DNA from: Candidatus Apopatosoma intestinale | Lineage (GTDB): Bacteria; Bacillota; Clostridia; Oscillospirales; CAG-272 | DNA: 59,710 nucleotides | NCBI GenBank assembly: GCA_003524145.1 | Contig: DODZ01000023.1 | Coordinates: 34,102-93,811 of the forward strand | Direction: 5' to 3' | Part shown: positions 51,541-59,710 of the stretch, piece by piece | Numbering within the stretch: position 1 is the first letter of the stretch | Layout: each line of letters starts with the position of its first letter | Notes under the pieces: model-generated | Seen by the model: only the letters and a program-made list of their open reading frames with translations | Database searches by the model: none | Told to the model about the DNA's origin: nothing | Position numbers and translations under genes: made by a program

Positions 51541-54216
51541 TTATTTGCTTTTCCGCTTTGTCTTCTTTGCGTCTGCACCGACTGCCGTCGGCATTTCCGG
51601 CTCCGTGAAGTGCCTGCCGTAGTAAGCATTGAGATACATCTGCTTTATCTCGCTCATCAGAGGATATCTCGGATTTGCTCCCGTGCACTGGTCGTCAAAT
51701 GCCTGCTCGGTCATATCGTCGAGCCTTGCAAGGAAATCTGCCTCATCTATATTGTAATCGCGTATCGTTTTCTTTATGCCGACGCGCTCCTTGAGCGTGT
51801 TTACCGCCTTTATGAGATTTTCGTGCTTTTCGATGTCACTCTTGCCGCCAAGCCCCAGATAATCGGCAACCTCTGCATAGCGTGCGAGCGTATGCGGATG
51901 GTCATACTGTGAGAATGTTCCCATCTTGACGGGAGCTTCGGAAGCATTGAAGCGAAGCACTTCTTCTATCATCAGCGCGTTTGCGATGCCGTGCGGCAGA
52001 TGATGGAAAGCACCGAGCTTATGCGCCATGGAATGGCATACGCCGAGAAAAGCGTTTGCAAACGCCATGCCTGCCATGGTGGCGGCATTAGCCATCTTTT
52101 CACGAGCCTCAACATCAACCTGACCGTTGTCATATGCTCTCGGCAAATACTCGAAAATAACCTTGAGCGCACGCAGAGCGAGTCCGTCTGTATAATCCGT
52201 CGCCATAACGGAAGCGTAAGCCTCAAGCGCATGAGTTACCGCATCGATACCGGAAGCCGCCGTCAGCCCGCGGGGAGCACTCATATGGAAATCCGTATCG
52301 ACTATCGCCATATTCGGCAGAAGTTCATAATCGGCAAGCGGATATTTCACGCCCGTTTTTTCGTCTGTTATAACGGCAAAAGGTGTAACCTCACTGCCTG
52401 TACCCGCCGAGGTAGGCACGGCGATGAAATATGCCTTTTCGCCCATCTTCGGGAAAGTATAAACTCTCTTGCGGATATCGATAAAGCGCATTGCCATATC
52501 CATGAAATCCGCCTCGGGATGCTCATAGAGAACCCACATTATCTTGCCCGCATCCATAGCCGAACCGCCGCCGAGAGCGATAATGCAGTCGGGTGCGAAA
52601 TCGGTCATCTGCTTGGCTCCTGCAACAGCGCAGGCAAGCGTCGGGTCGGGAGCGACATCAAAGAATGTGGTGTGGATAATGCCCATTTCGTCGAGCTTAT
52701 CCGTTATCGGCTTGGTATAACCGTTGCGATAGAGGAAAGCGTCCGTTACGATAAAGGCACGCTTCTTACCCATGACGTTTTTCAGCTCATCGAGAGCGAC
52801 AGGCAGACAGCCTTTCTTTATATACACCTTTTCGGGAGTGCGGAACCAGAGCATATTCTCTCTCCTTTCGGCAACTGTTTTTATATTGAGCAGATGCTTT
52901 ACACCTACATTTTCGGAAACGCTGTTTCCGCCCCATGAACCGCAGCCGAGCGTCATGGAAGGAGGAAGTTTGAAATTATAAAGGTCTCCGATGCCGCCCT
53001 GAGATGAAGGTGTATTCACGAGGATACGGCAGGTTTTCATTCTTGCCGCAAATTCATTGAGCTTAGCCTGCTCTGTTCCGGCATTGAGATAGATGGAGGA
53101 GGTATGACCGTAGCCACCGTCCGCAATAAGATGCTCTGCCTTGTCAAAAGCGTCGCCTATATCCTTCGCGCGGTACATGGCAAGCACTGGCGAAAGCTTC
53201 TCGTGAGCAAATTCTTCGGAAAGCTCTACGCTCTCCACCTCGCCTATCAGTATTTTGGTGCCGGCAGGGACCTTCACGCCTGCAAGCTCGGCTATCTTCG
53301 CTGCGCTTTGACCGACTATCTTCGCATTGAGCGCACCGTTTATGATTATCGTTTTTCTTACCTTTTCGGTCTCCTCGGGTGAGAGGAAGAAACAACCGCG
53401 GGCGGCAAATTCCGCCTTTACCGCGTCATATATTCCGTCGAGCACGATAACCGACTGCTCGGAAGCGCATATCATGCCGTTGTCAAAGGTTTTGGAATGT
53501 ATTATCGAGCTTACGGCGAGAACGATATCAGCCGTATCGTCGATTATTGCGGGAGTATTGCCCGCGCCTACACCGAGCGCAGGCTTGCCGCTGGAATAAG
53601 CCGCCTTTACCATGCCGGGACCGCCTGTCGCAAGGATGATATCGGCTTCCTTCATGAGCAGGCTCGTCATATCAAGACTCGGAACATCTATCCAGTTGAT
53701 GATGCCCTCGGGTGCGCCCGCCTCCACAGCCGCATCAAGTACAATCTTTGCCGCCGCCGCGGTAGAGGCTTTTGCTCTCGGATGGGGACTGATGATTATT
53801 GCATTTCGCGTTTTGAGCGCGAGCAGCGTCTTGAAAATAGCGGTAGAGGTGGGGTTTGTTGTCGGGATGACGGCGGCGATTACTCCGATAGGCTCGGCTA
53901 TCTTTTTCGTTCCGTATGCCTTGTCCTCTTCTATTACGCCGCAGGTTTTAGTGCGCCTGTAGGCATTGTAAATATGCTCGGCTGCATAGTTGTTTTTTAT
54001 CACCTTGTCCTCAACTATGCCCATACCTGTCTCGGCTACAGCCATTTTTGCGAGGGGAATTCTTGCCTTATTCGCCGCGATTGCCGCCGCCTTGAATATG
54101 GCATCTACCTGCTCCTGCGTATAGGTGGCAAATTTTCTCTGCGCCACTCTGACGCGGGCAATTGCGCTTTCAAGCGATTCAACGCTGTCTATCAGCGTTC
54201 TTGTGGTTTTTTCCAT
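51541..54216 (-). CDS. adhE: Bifunctional acetaldehyde-CoA / alcohol dehydrogenase
   Basis: An 891-residue fermentation enzyme reducing acetyl-CoA to ethanol with two NADH. The N-terminal aldehyde dehydrogenase (about 1-440) has its catalytic cysteine in NGMICASEQS near 252. The C-terminal iron alcohol dehydrogenase (about 455-865) shows GGGSAMDAGKI near 552 and the metal histidines in CHSMAHKLGAFHHLPHG near 728. These proteins form spirosome filaments. GAGGAG precedes the ATG. It lies 31 bases after rex, the NADH sensor that usually represses it. Confidence 0.97.
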   Translation of the reverse strand: MEKTTRTLIDSVESLESAIARVRVAQRKFATYTQEQVDAIFKAAAIAANKARIPLAKMAVAETGMGIVEDKVIKNNYAAEHIYNAYRRTKTCGVIEEDKAYGTKKIAEPIGVIAAVIPTTNPTSTAIFKTLLALKTRNAIIISPHPRAKASTAAAAKIVLDAAVEAGAPEGIINWIDVPSLDMTSLLMKEADIILATGGPGMVKAAYSSGKPALGVGAGNTPAIIDDTADIVLAVSSIIHSKTFDNGMICASEQSVIVLDGIYDAVKAEFAARGCFFLSPEETEKVRKTIIINGALNAKIVGQSAAKIAELAGVKVPAGTKILIGEVESVELSEEFAHEKLSPVLAMYRAKDIGDAFDKAEHLIADGGYGHTSSIYLNAGTEQAKLNEFAARMKTCRILVNTPSSQGGIGDLYNFKLPPSMTLGCGSWGGNSVSENVGVKHLLNIKTVAERRENMLWFRTPEKVYIKKGCLPVALDELKNVMGKKRAFIVTDAFLYRNGYTKPITDKLDEMGIIHTTFFDVAPDPTLACAVAGAKQMTDFAPDCIIALGGGSAMDAGKIMWVLYEHPEADFMDMAMRFIDIRKRVYTFPKMGEKAYFIAVPTSAGTGSEVTPFAVITDEKTGVKYPLADYELLPNMAIVDTDFHMSAPRGLTAASGIDAVTHALEAYASVMATDYTDGLALRALKVIFEYLPRAYDNGQVDVEAREKMANAATMAGMAFANAFLGVCHSMAHKLGAFHHLPHGIANALMIEEVLRFNASEAPVKMGTFSQYDHPHTLARYAEVADYLGLGGKSDIEKHENLIKAVNTLKERVGIKKTIRDYNIDEADFLARLDDMTEQAFDDQCTGANPRYPLMSEIKQMYLNAYYGRHFTEPEMPTAVGADAKKTKRKSK

Positions 54217-54244
54217 GAGCTTCTCCTCAATAATATTTTATGAT

Positions 54245-54251
54245 TTGTTAA
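54245..54251. promoter_or_regulatory. Rex half-site between rex and adhE
   Basis: TTGTTAA exactly matches one half of the clostridial Rex operator TTGTTAAnnnnTTAACAA. The other half is not recognisable, and the site overlaps the rex stop codon. Confidence 0.3.
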
Positions 54252-54856
54252 TGTTTTTCTACTTTCTGACGCAGTCTCGCAAGCGATAGCGCAAGACTTT
54301 CATTCTGCACGGTGATTCCGTCGGGAGCGGTGAGTCGCGCCGATGAGAAATTCCATATTGCACGCACGCCGCTCCTGATGAGGAAATCAGCCGTTTCCTG
54401 CGCACAGTCGTGCGGGACGGTGATAATGCCTATTTCTATCTGTCGCATTCTGCAGTAAGACGGCAGCTCGTCAAGCGGGCGTATGTATTCGGAAAATTTC
54501 GTGCTGTCTGTATCAAATGCGTGCGATATAGTGATACCGTACTGCGTAAAGCCTCCGTAACCGAGCAGAGCGGAGCCGAGCTTTCCCGCGCCTACGATGA
54601 TTGCCTCACAGCTTCGGTTTATACCGAGCGCGGATTCGATTGCCTCGCGCAGTTTTGCAACCTCGTAGCCCGTCTTCGGCTTGCCGGAGCCGCATACTGC
54701 GGAAAGGTCCTTGCGAACCTGAACCTCGCCGAGCCCGAGCGCTGAAGCCACTGATGTTGCCGAGATGCGCTGCATATCCTCCGGCAGAGAGTCGATGAAA
54801 GAAAGATATGACGGCAGTCTCCCCATGGTGGCACGCGATATTTCGTTTCTTTTCAT
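54248..54856 (-). CDS. rex: Redox-sensing transcriptional repressor Rex
   Basis: A 202-residue repressor that releases DNA when NADH/NAD is high. An N-terminal winged helix (about 1-75, with ATSVASALGLGEVQVRKDLSAV) precedes a Rossmann domain with VGAGKLGSALLGYGGF near 93-108, then a C-terminal swapped helix. GGAGGTGC precedes the ATG. It is directly upstream of its expected target adhE, and a Rex half-site overlaps the -35 of its own promoter. Confidence 0.95.
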   Translation of the reverse strand: MKRNEISRATMGRLPSYLSFIDSLPEDMQRISATSVASALGLGEVQVRKDLSAVCGSGKPKTGYEVAKLREAIESALGINRSCEAIIVGAGKLGSALLGYGGFTQYGITISHAFDTDSTKFSEYIRPLDELPSYCRMRQIEIGIITVPHDCAQETADFLIRSGVRAIWNFSSARLTAPDGITVQNESLALSLARLRQKVEKH

Positions 54857-54886
54857 TTTGCACCTCCTCCGAGAAATTACGGTTAC

Positions 54887-54915
54887 ATTATATCATGGGC
54901 GGACTGTTTTGTGAA
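54887..54915 (-). promoter_or_regulatory. rex promoter with a Rex half-site over the -35
   Basis: Minus strand: TTCACA (54910-54915), 17 bases and TATAAT (54887-54892). On the plus strand TTGTGAA (54909-54915), one half of the Gram-positive Rex box, coincides with the -35, which suggests autoregulation. The second half is poor. The remaining gap to 55100 holds only a 7-bp TATCAGT / ACTGATA inverted repeat (54930-54961). Confidence 0.5.
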
Positions 54916-55100
54916 TTGCCGATTTTACATATCAGTATTGCATATATCGATATAACTGATACCGAAATGAGAAAAAAGCGATTTAATGTTGCTTTTCGGG
55001 AGAGGAAACGGCAAAAGAACCCCCCATCCCCCTTTTCACCAAAAAACACATTTTTCATATGATACATCGTAATTATGTGCAGAAAGAGGGAGATTTTTTC

Positions 55101-55421
55101 ATGAAACTTGCGGCAACCGTAATTATCGCTTTGCTTCTTGCTTCGTCATTTGCCACGGCAATGTATCTTTTCGTATCATTTTTCGCAGAAAACGAGCTTG
55201 AAAAAAGCGAATTTGTAAAAATTACAAATAATCGTATAGAAATATTTGCAAATTACGAAAATTTGGAGTATTATATAAGATGCAGTATGTTTGCTTATGC
55301 ACAGCAAAAGACGGTGATAGTGATACATATAGACAGAAGCGATGCGCATTTCGATGAGATTATGTATATAGCGGAGAGTTTTGCTTCACGTCACGGAAAT
55401 GTGCGCTGCGAGCTTATCTGA
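55101..55421 (+). CDS. Small single-pass membrane protein of unknown function
   Basis: A 106-residue protein with one N-terminal helix (about 4-27, AATVIIALLLASSFATAMYLF) and a soluble remainder with alternating hydrophobic strands (KTVIVIHIDRSDAHFDEIM). I do not recognise the family. The start at 55101 has GAGGGAG 8 bases upstream, so the 14-codon extension to 55059 is unlikely. It precedes recD2 by 20 bases and is probably co-transcribed. Confidence 0.65.
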   Translation: MKLAATVIIALLLASSFATAMYLFVSFFAENELEKSEFVKITNNRIEIFANYENLEYYIRCSMFAYAQQKTVIVIHIDRSDAHFDEIMYIAESFASRHGNVRCELI

Positions 55422-55441
55422 ATTTTAGCTGAGGAATTGAA

Positions 55442-57670
55442 ATGGATTTAAAAAACGGTATTGCCGATAAGGAGGGGCTTCTCTCCATAGAAGGCTCTGT
55501 AGAAAAAATAATATATCAGAACGAAGAAAACGGATATACGGTATGTGAAATATTCACTCCCTCCGATGAAATTTTCACTCTCGTAGGCAATATGCCGTAT
55601 CTCTCGGAGGGTGAGACTGTCTCGGCGCTCGGCAGTTGGGTTAATCATGCCACCTTCGGCAAGCAATTCAAGGTGGAATTTTACGAGAAGCAGCTTCCTG
55701 CCACCGAAACGGCTATACTCAAATATCTCGCCTCGGGAGCCGTACGCGGTATAGGCAAGGTGACGGCACAGCGGATAGTTTCGCAGTTCGGCGCGGACAG
55801 CTTTGAGGTTATCGAGCATAATCCGCAGTGGCTTTCCGAGATACCCGGCATTTCGCCGAAAAAGGCGGAGCAGATAAGTGCCTCCTTTGCGGCACAGTTC
55901 GGCATGAGAAATGTCATGATGTTCTGCCGCGAGTATTTCGGTCCGACGACGGCTGTCAGGATATATAAAAAATGGGGAAACGGCGCAGTGGAGCGCATAA
56001 AGCAAAATCCGTATATTCTCTGCGGAGAGATATACGGCGTCGGTTTTGAAAAAGCGGACGCCATAGCCAAGGATCTCGGCATGAAGAAAAACGCGCCCGA
56101 GCGCATCGCAATGGGACTGAAATATGTGCTCATGCACAATGCCGCCTCAAACGGTCATTCCTTTTTGCCGCTCGATAAGCTATGCGCCGTGGCAAAGCGT
56201 CTGCTCTCCTGCGAGATGAATGAAATAGAGGACGAAGCGGCGGCGCTGGAAACGCGCGGCGAGATAGTCTGCGTGCGCCATGAGGGCATGAAATGCGCAT
56301 ATCTGCGCGATTATTACGAGGCGGAAAAATATACCGCCGAAAAGCTCTGCGCGCTCGACCGTGCAGGCAAAAATCTCGGCGAGGACAATGTGCTCTCTCT
56401 TATCTCCATGGTGGAGCGCGAGAGCAATATGGAATATGCCGTGCTTCAGAAGCGCGCCATATGTCAGGCGGCAAGCAACGGCGTTTTCATCCTCACGGGC
56501 GGACCCGGAACGGGAAAAACTACCGTTGTACGTGCAATAATCCGCGTTTTTGACGCGATGGGGCTTCGCATAGCGCTCGCAGCACCCACGGGCAGAGCGG
56601 CAAAACGGATGTCGCAAAGTGCCGGTGAGGAGGCAAAAACCGTACACCGACTGCTCGAAATGGAATACGGTGCGGAGGACAAGCTACGTTTCCGCAAGAA
56701 TGAAAAGGATCAGCTTGAGGATGACGTCATAATTATAGATGAAGCTTCCATGCTTGACCTGATGCTCACAGACGCGCTTCTCAAGGCGATAAAGCCCGGC
56801 GCGAGGCTCATACTCATCGGCGATGTGAATCAGCTCCCCCCTGTCGGCGCAGGTCATGTCTTCGACGATATAATCAAAAGCGACCGCTTTGCCACGGTCG
56901 AGCTGACGCATATTTTCCGTCAGGCACAGGAAAGTCTGATTGTTACGAATGCACACGCCGTAAACCACGGCGAATATATGAATCTCGAGAGTAAGAGCGG
57001 CGACTTTTTCTTCCTGCCGCGACAGGAAGACGCGCAGACGGCGGCGACAATAGCCGAGCTTTGCAAGAAACGGCTTCCGAAATCATACGGGCTGACTGTT
57101 TTTGACGGGATACAGGTGATAACGCCCTCGCGAAAGGGCGACGCAGGCACGGAGATGCTCAATTCCGCCCTGCAATCGGTGATAAATCCGCCCACGCGAG
57201 GCAAAGCGGAAAAGAAGGTTCGCGATTTCACTCTGCGTGAGGGCGACAAGGTGATGCAGATAAAAAACAATTACGATATAGAGTGGAATAAAAACGGCAC
57301 ACAGGGCTTCGGCATTTTCAACGGAGATATCGGCGTGATAAAGAAAATCGACCTGTCCGAGGAGCTTATCACGGTCGATTTTGAGGACAAAATATGCGAA
57401 TATGACTATACCATGCTCGATGAGCTGGAGCTTGCCTATGCGATAACCGTGCATAAGAGTCAGGGCAGTGAGTATCCTATAGTTATCATGCCGCTCTATC
57501 GCTATACGCCTAAGCTGCTGACGCGAAATCTGCTGTATACGGCTATAACGAGAGCTCAGAGCATAGTTATACTCGTAGGCAACGGCGAGGTTGCAAAGGC
57601 AATGGTAGACAACAACAGGCAGACAAAGAGATATACGGGGTTACGCTATGCACTTGAAAAATATGATTGA
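55442..57670 (+). CDS. recD2: ATP-dependent RecD2-type DNA helicase
   Basis: A 742-residue SF1B helicase of the RecD2 family, found in Firmicutes without RecBCD and linked to replication-fork and mismatch-repair functions. An N-terminal OB-like region (SVEKIIYQNEENGYTVCEI), helix-hairpin-helix repeats (about 95-200) and the motor follow. Walker A is LTGGPGTGKTTVVRA near 352, motif II DEASMLDL near 435 and GDVNQLPPVGAGHVF follows. The motif VI region is AYAITVHKSQGSEYPIV near 670. GAGGAA precedes the ATG. Confidence 0.93.
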   Translation: MDLKNGIADKEGLLSIEGSVEKIIYQNEENGYTVCEIFTPSDEIFTLVGNMPYLSEGETVSALGSWVNHATFGKQFKVEFYEKQLPATETAILKYLASGAVRGIGKVTAQRIVSQFGADSFEVIEHNPQWLSEIPGISPKKAEQISASFAAQFGMRNVMMFCREYFGPTTAVRIYKKWGNGAVERIKQNPYILCGEIYGVGFEKADAIAKDLGMKKNAPERIAMGLKYVLMHNAASNGHSFLPLDKLCAVAKRLLSCEMNEIEDEAAALETRGEIVCVRHEGMKCAYLRDYYEAEKYTAEKLCALDRAGKNLGEDNVLSLISMVERESNMEYAVLQKRAICQAASNGVFILTGGPGTGKTTVVRAIIRVFDAMGLRIALAAPTGRAAKRMSQSAGEEAKTVHRLLEMEYGAEDKLRFRKNEKDQLEDDVIIIDEASMLDLMLTDALLKAIKPGARLILIGDVNQLPPVGAGHVFDDIIKSDRFATVELTHIFRQAQESLIVTNAHAVNHGEYMNLESKSGDFFFLPRQEDAQTAATIAELCKKRLPKSYGLTVFDGIQVITPSRKGDAGTEMLNSALQSVINPPTRGKAEKKVRDFTLREGDKVMQIKNNYDIEWNKNGTQGFGIFNGDIGVIKKIDLSEELITVDFEDKICEYDYTMLDELELAYAITVHKSQGSEYPIVIMPLYRYTPKLLTRNLLYTAITRAQSIVILVGNGEVAKAMVDNNRQTKRYTGLRYALEKYD

Positions 57671-58421
57671 AGCCGCGGCGGGATTTTTCGCCGTGCGCAA
57701 ATGCGCCGTCTGCGGCAAAGTGCTTTCCGATGAAGAGCGAGGAGCTTTCTGCTCCCGATGCGAAGAAAAATACCGTGCGCTGAAGGATGAGGTCTGCACC
57801 GTATGCGGGCGCACCTCAGCGTATTGCCGCTGTGCCTGCGTGGGCGGTTTTCGTGATATCGGCGCAGAGAGAATGCTTCATCTTTTCTTCTATGACGGCG
57901 ATTTTTCAAGAAGAGTCATCTATGCGCTCAAAAACGGCGGAAAAGCGAGACTGATAAAAGCTCTCGCGCATGAGCTGGCGGAGCTTATCTATCTTTCCAA
58001 GGGAAGCGACGATATTTCGGCATATACAGTGACTTATGTTCCGAGAAGCCGCAGAAATATAAAGAAATACGGCTTTGACCAAGCGAAAATGATGGCGAAA
58101 TATATCGCGCGGGAGCTTGATATTCCGTTTTTGCGCACTCTTGTGCGCATCGGCTCCTACTCGCAGAAAGCGGCTTCGGCAGAGGAAAGGCGCGAGCGCG
58201 CCGAGCGCTCTTATGCGCTTGCGGATGCAGATATCGCAGGCAGAAAATTTATAATAATCGACGATGTGATAACGAGCGGAAGCACCCTGCACGCATGTAT
58301 TTCGCTGCTGAAAGAAGCCGGCGCCTCGCAGATAATCGCGGCGACCGCGGCAAAAACACAATTTACGGCGCACGAAAGCGAAGATATGGCAGGAGAATAT
58401 ATTTTCCCGCCGGAATATTGA
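57648..58421 (+). CDS. comF: ComF-family phosphoribosyltransferase-like protein
   Basis: A 257-residue protein. An N-terminal four-cysteine zinc finger pair (CAVCGKVL...CSRCEEKY...CTVCGRTSAYCRC, about 19-65) precedes a type I phosphoribosyltransferase-like domain with the PRPP loop IIIDDVITSGSTLH near 200. ComF/GntX proteins assist DNA uptake or processing; their enzymatic reaction is not established. It overlaps recD2 by 23 bases, giving translational coupling. Confidence 0.88.
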   Translation: MHLKNMIEAAAGFFAVRKCAVCGKVLSDEERGAFCSRCEEKYRALKDEVCTVCGRTSAYCRCACVGGFRDIGAERMLHLFFYDGDFSRRVIYALKNGGKARLIKALAHELAELIYLSKGSDDISAYTVTYVPRSRRNIKKYGFDQAKMMAKYIARELDIPFLRTLVRIGSYSQKAASAEERRERAERSYALADADIAGRKFIIIDDVITSGSTLHACISLLKEAGASQIIAATAAKTQFTAHESEDMAGEYIFPPEY

Positions 58422-58446
58422 CAAACGATGCCAACTATGATATACT
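58418..58446 (+). promoter_or_regulatory. Promoter of the VanY-type gene
   Basis: TTGACA (58418-58423), 17 bases and TATACT (58441-58446). The -35 contains the comF stop codon. Confidence 0.85.
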
Positions 58447-58491
58447 GTACTATGTAAGATAATACAGTTAAAAGCGAACGGAGGTGACGGC

Positions 58492-59394
58492 TTGAAAAAC
58501 ATGACAAATGGCAAGAGAACCTTATGCATCGTGCTTGCCGTGCTGATATTGCTTTTCGCCTCTGCGGCATTTGTGCAGTTCGGGCTTAAAAAGGATATCT
58601 ACGGTAAAACCATCTGTACCGCATACGGCATAATCGGCAGCATGAAGCGCGGAGAAAAGAATATTCTCGCCAAAAAAGAAATCGCACTTGTTGCTTATCC
58701 CGCGGAGGATATCATGGCGGGAAAAACTATGGCAAAGCCCGAATTTACGCTCTGGCTCGTCAATGCAACTTATCCGCTCGCGGAGGAGGAGCTTAAAAAT
58801 GTCAATATGTGCGAGATAGGAAACGGGCGCACACTCTGCACGGAAGCATATGAAAATCTGAAGGCACTTTTTGCCGCGGCAAAGGAAGAGTGCGGAGATG
58901 AGCTTATCGTGACAAGCGGCTTTCGCACGCATGATGAACAGGCGGCACTTTATGTCAGTATGCCTGCGGTTGCCGTCGAAGCGGGGACAAGCGAACATCA
59001 ATGCGGTTTTGCTGTCGATGTGAAAACGAGCGGCTACGGTCAGCGGCGGTTTGTGATGAGCCGCGGCGGAAGATGGACGGATGAAAACTGCTCGCGCTTC
59101 GGGTTTATAATACGCTATCCTTTCTATGGGAAAAAGACAACTATGGTCACATATGAGCCGTGGCATCTGCGTTATGTAGGCTATCCTCATGCCGAGATAA
59201 TCAGCCGCATGAGAATAACGCTTGAGGATTACTACGGGATTTTTGAAAACGGAAAATACTATGAATACGGCGACTATCTGATATCGCATCAGACCTCGGA
59301 TGACGGGCTTATCTATCTGCCCGAGAATATCGGCGACATCAAGGTATCTCCCGACAATATGGGCGGGTATATCGTGACGGTAAAAGTGAAATGA
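58492..59394 (+). CDS. D-alanyl-D-alanine carboxypeptidase, VanY/M15B family
   Basis: A 300-residue exported zinc peptidase that trims the terminal D-Ala from peptidoglycan stem peptides. An N-terminal anchor (about 10-28, LCIVLAVLILLFASAAF) precedes the M15B domain. SGFRTHDEQAALY lies near 142, the zinc motif SEHQCGFAVDV near 165 (SxHxxGxAxD) and EPWHLRYVG near 220. The start is TTG with GGAGGTGA 4 bases upstream; an ATG three codons later lies 13 bases from that site. No vanR/S or vanH/A genes are nearby, so it is housekeeping wall trimming, not a resistance cluster. Confidence 0.9.
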   Translation: MKNMTNGKRTLCIVLAVLILLFASAAFVQFGLKKDIYGKTICTAYGIIGSMKRGEKNILAKKEIALVAYPAEDIMAGKTMAKPEFTLWLVNATYPLAEEELKNVNMCEIGNGRTLCTEAYENLKALFAAAKEECGDELIVTSGFRTHDEQAALYVSMPAVAVEAGTSEHQCGFAVDVKTSGYGQRRFVMSRGGRWTDENCSRFGFIIRYPFYGKKTTMVTYEPWHLRYVGYPHAEIISRMRITLEDYYGIFENGKYYEYGDYLISHQTSDDGLIYLPENIGDIKVSPDNMGGYIVTVKVK

Positions 59395-59405
59395 TACAGA
59401 TGTAT
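59394..59405. repeat. Dispersed palindrome at the VanY-type gene stop
   Basis: ATACAGATGTAT overlaps the last base of the stop codon and precedes the terminator. Confidence 0.7.
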
Positions 59406-59412
59406 AAATAGC

Positions 59413-59439
59413 AAAAAGCGTTGCATTGCAACGCTTTTT
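59413..59439 (+). terminator. Terminator of the VanY-type gene
   Basis: AAAAGCGTTGC-ATT-GCAACGCTTTT followed by TT. An ATACAGATGTAT palindrome lies between the stop and this stem. Confidence 0.92.
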
Positions 59440-59486
59440 TGCTTGAATGAGGATAGAAGCGGGGCTTTGTTTTTTATTGTGATTTT

Positions 59487-59562
59487 ATCGTGCTTTTCAA
59501 TAACGAAAAGTTACTTTATGTTTCTTCTCTTTCAGAGTTCTTTTCGCTTGTCCGAAAAGAAC
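59487..59562. repeat. Hairpin-rich intergenic repeat, copy B (decayed)
   Basis: The 59395-59710 stretch has no gene. ATCGTGCTTTTCAATAACGAAAAGT resembles the first hairpin of copy A at 51336 (shown: ATCGTGCTTTTC ... GAAAAGT). GTTCTTTTCG / CGAAAAGAAC (59537-59562) is a 10-bp stem with a 6-base loop, in the place of the inner stem of copy A. A further ACACATGC / GCATATGTGT hairpin lies near 59611-59633. Confidence 0.5.
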
Positions 59563-59710
59563 GAAAAGGACAAAAAGAGGAAAGTATTGACTCCCGTCTC
59601 GGCGACGCCGACACACATGCTTCGCATATGTGTCAATCCCTCTTTTGAACACCTTCCGTCGCCTCGCGGCGACCGGTGCGAACACAATTCCCCGACCGTC
59701 CGGCAATTGC

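Noticed and set aside
54930..54961. TATCAGT / ACTGATA inverted repeat around TATATCGATATA as an operator
   Set aside because: The two palindromes are not concentric and no promoter is tied to them; AT-rich chance pairing is likely.
58492..59394. A vancomycin-resistance cluster suggested by the VanY-type protein
   Set aside because: No vanR, vanS, vanH, vanA or vanX homologue is nearby; D,D-carboxypeptidases of this type are common housekeeping genes.
1..59710. CRISPR arrays, tRNA/rRNA genes, transposases or phage genes
   Set aside because: I looked for regular spaced repeats, cloverleaf-like intergenic segments and integrase or transposase motifs and found none I could support.

Overview
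The window is a chromosomal stretch with about 45 protein genes, tightly packed and mostly housekeeping. It looks like an anaerobic, endospore-forming member of the Bacillota (class Clostridia) of middling GC content. The evidence is a complete spoIIAA-spoIIAB-sigF operon, a Rex-adhE fermentation pair, DeoR, DHH/NrnA and RecD2 proteins of Firmicute type, GGAGG-type ribosome sites almost everywhere, several TTG starts, and TTGACA-N17-TATAAT promoters. I saw no rRNA, tRNA, CRISPR array, transposase or prophage gene. The genus cannot be named from the sequence alone.

Layout. 1-568 is a non-coding repeat region. 569-17624 (minus) holds a giant cyclic beta-1,2-glucan synthase, a 32-codon microORF, comEC, a phosphatase / RNA methyltransferase / galT operon, a PlsC-like acyltransferase and the threonine-degrading tdh-kbl pair. 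17839-20081 (plus) is rbfA-nrnA-truB. 20170-27027 (minus) is an eight-gene run: membrane protein, PPC protein, 2H phosphoesterase, heterodimeric ABC exporter, NUDIX hydrolase, unknown protein, radical SAM protein. rlmD follows upstream at 27223-28587 (minus). 28777-34721 (plus) holds yajC, a lipid kinase, valS and spoIIA. 35046-41186 (plus) is a DeoR regulator followed by a 2-oxo acid dehydrogenase complex in the order E2, E3, E1, with E1 alpha and beta fused. 41286-46094 (minus) is a small catabolic set (sorbose-phosphate-reductase-like dehydrogenase, aldolase/dehydrogenase fusion, PHP protein) and a DUF3006 protein. 46268-49633 (plus) is ligA and obgE. A small unknown gene (minus) and an M23 peptidase (plus) follow, then rex-adhE (minus, 51541-54856), and last a small membrane protein, recD2, comF and a VanY-type carboxypeptidase (plus, 55101-59394).

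How the genes work together. Several units are coherent: rbfA-nrnA-truB (ribosome and tRNA maturation plus nanoRNA turnover), tdh-kbl (threonine to glycine and acetyl-CoA), rex-adhE (NADH-sensed ethanol formation), spoIIA (forespore sigma-factor control) and the E2-E3-E1 complex (acyl-CoA from a 2-oxo acid).

The most unusual signal is not a gene. It is a dispersed 12-bp palindrome, ATACAnnTGTAT, with seven perfect copies and several near copies. It sits mostly at gene ends between stop codon and terminator, and as a tandem pair exactly two helical turns apart on the obgE promoter. Other points of interest are the microORF coupled to comEC, a ComEC with a degenerate beta-lactamase motif, an operator-like inverted repeat in front of the glucan synthase, an identical 15-mer before the E2 and E1 genes, and two families of hairpin-bearing intergenic repeats.
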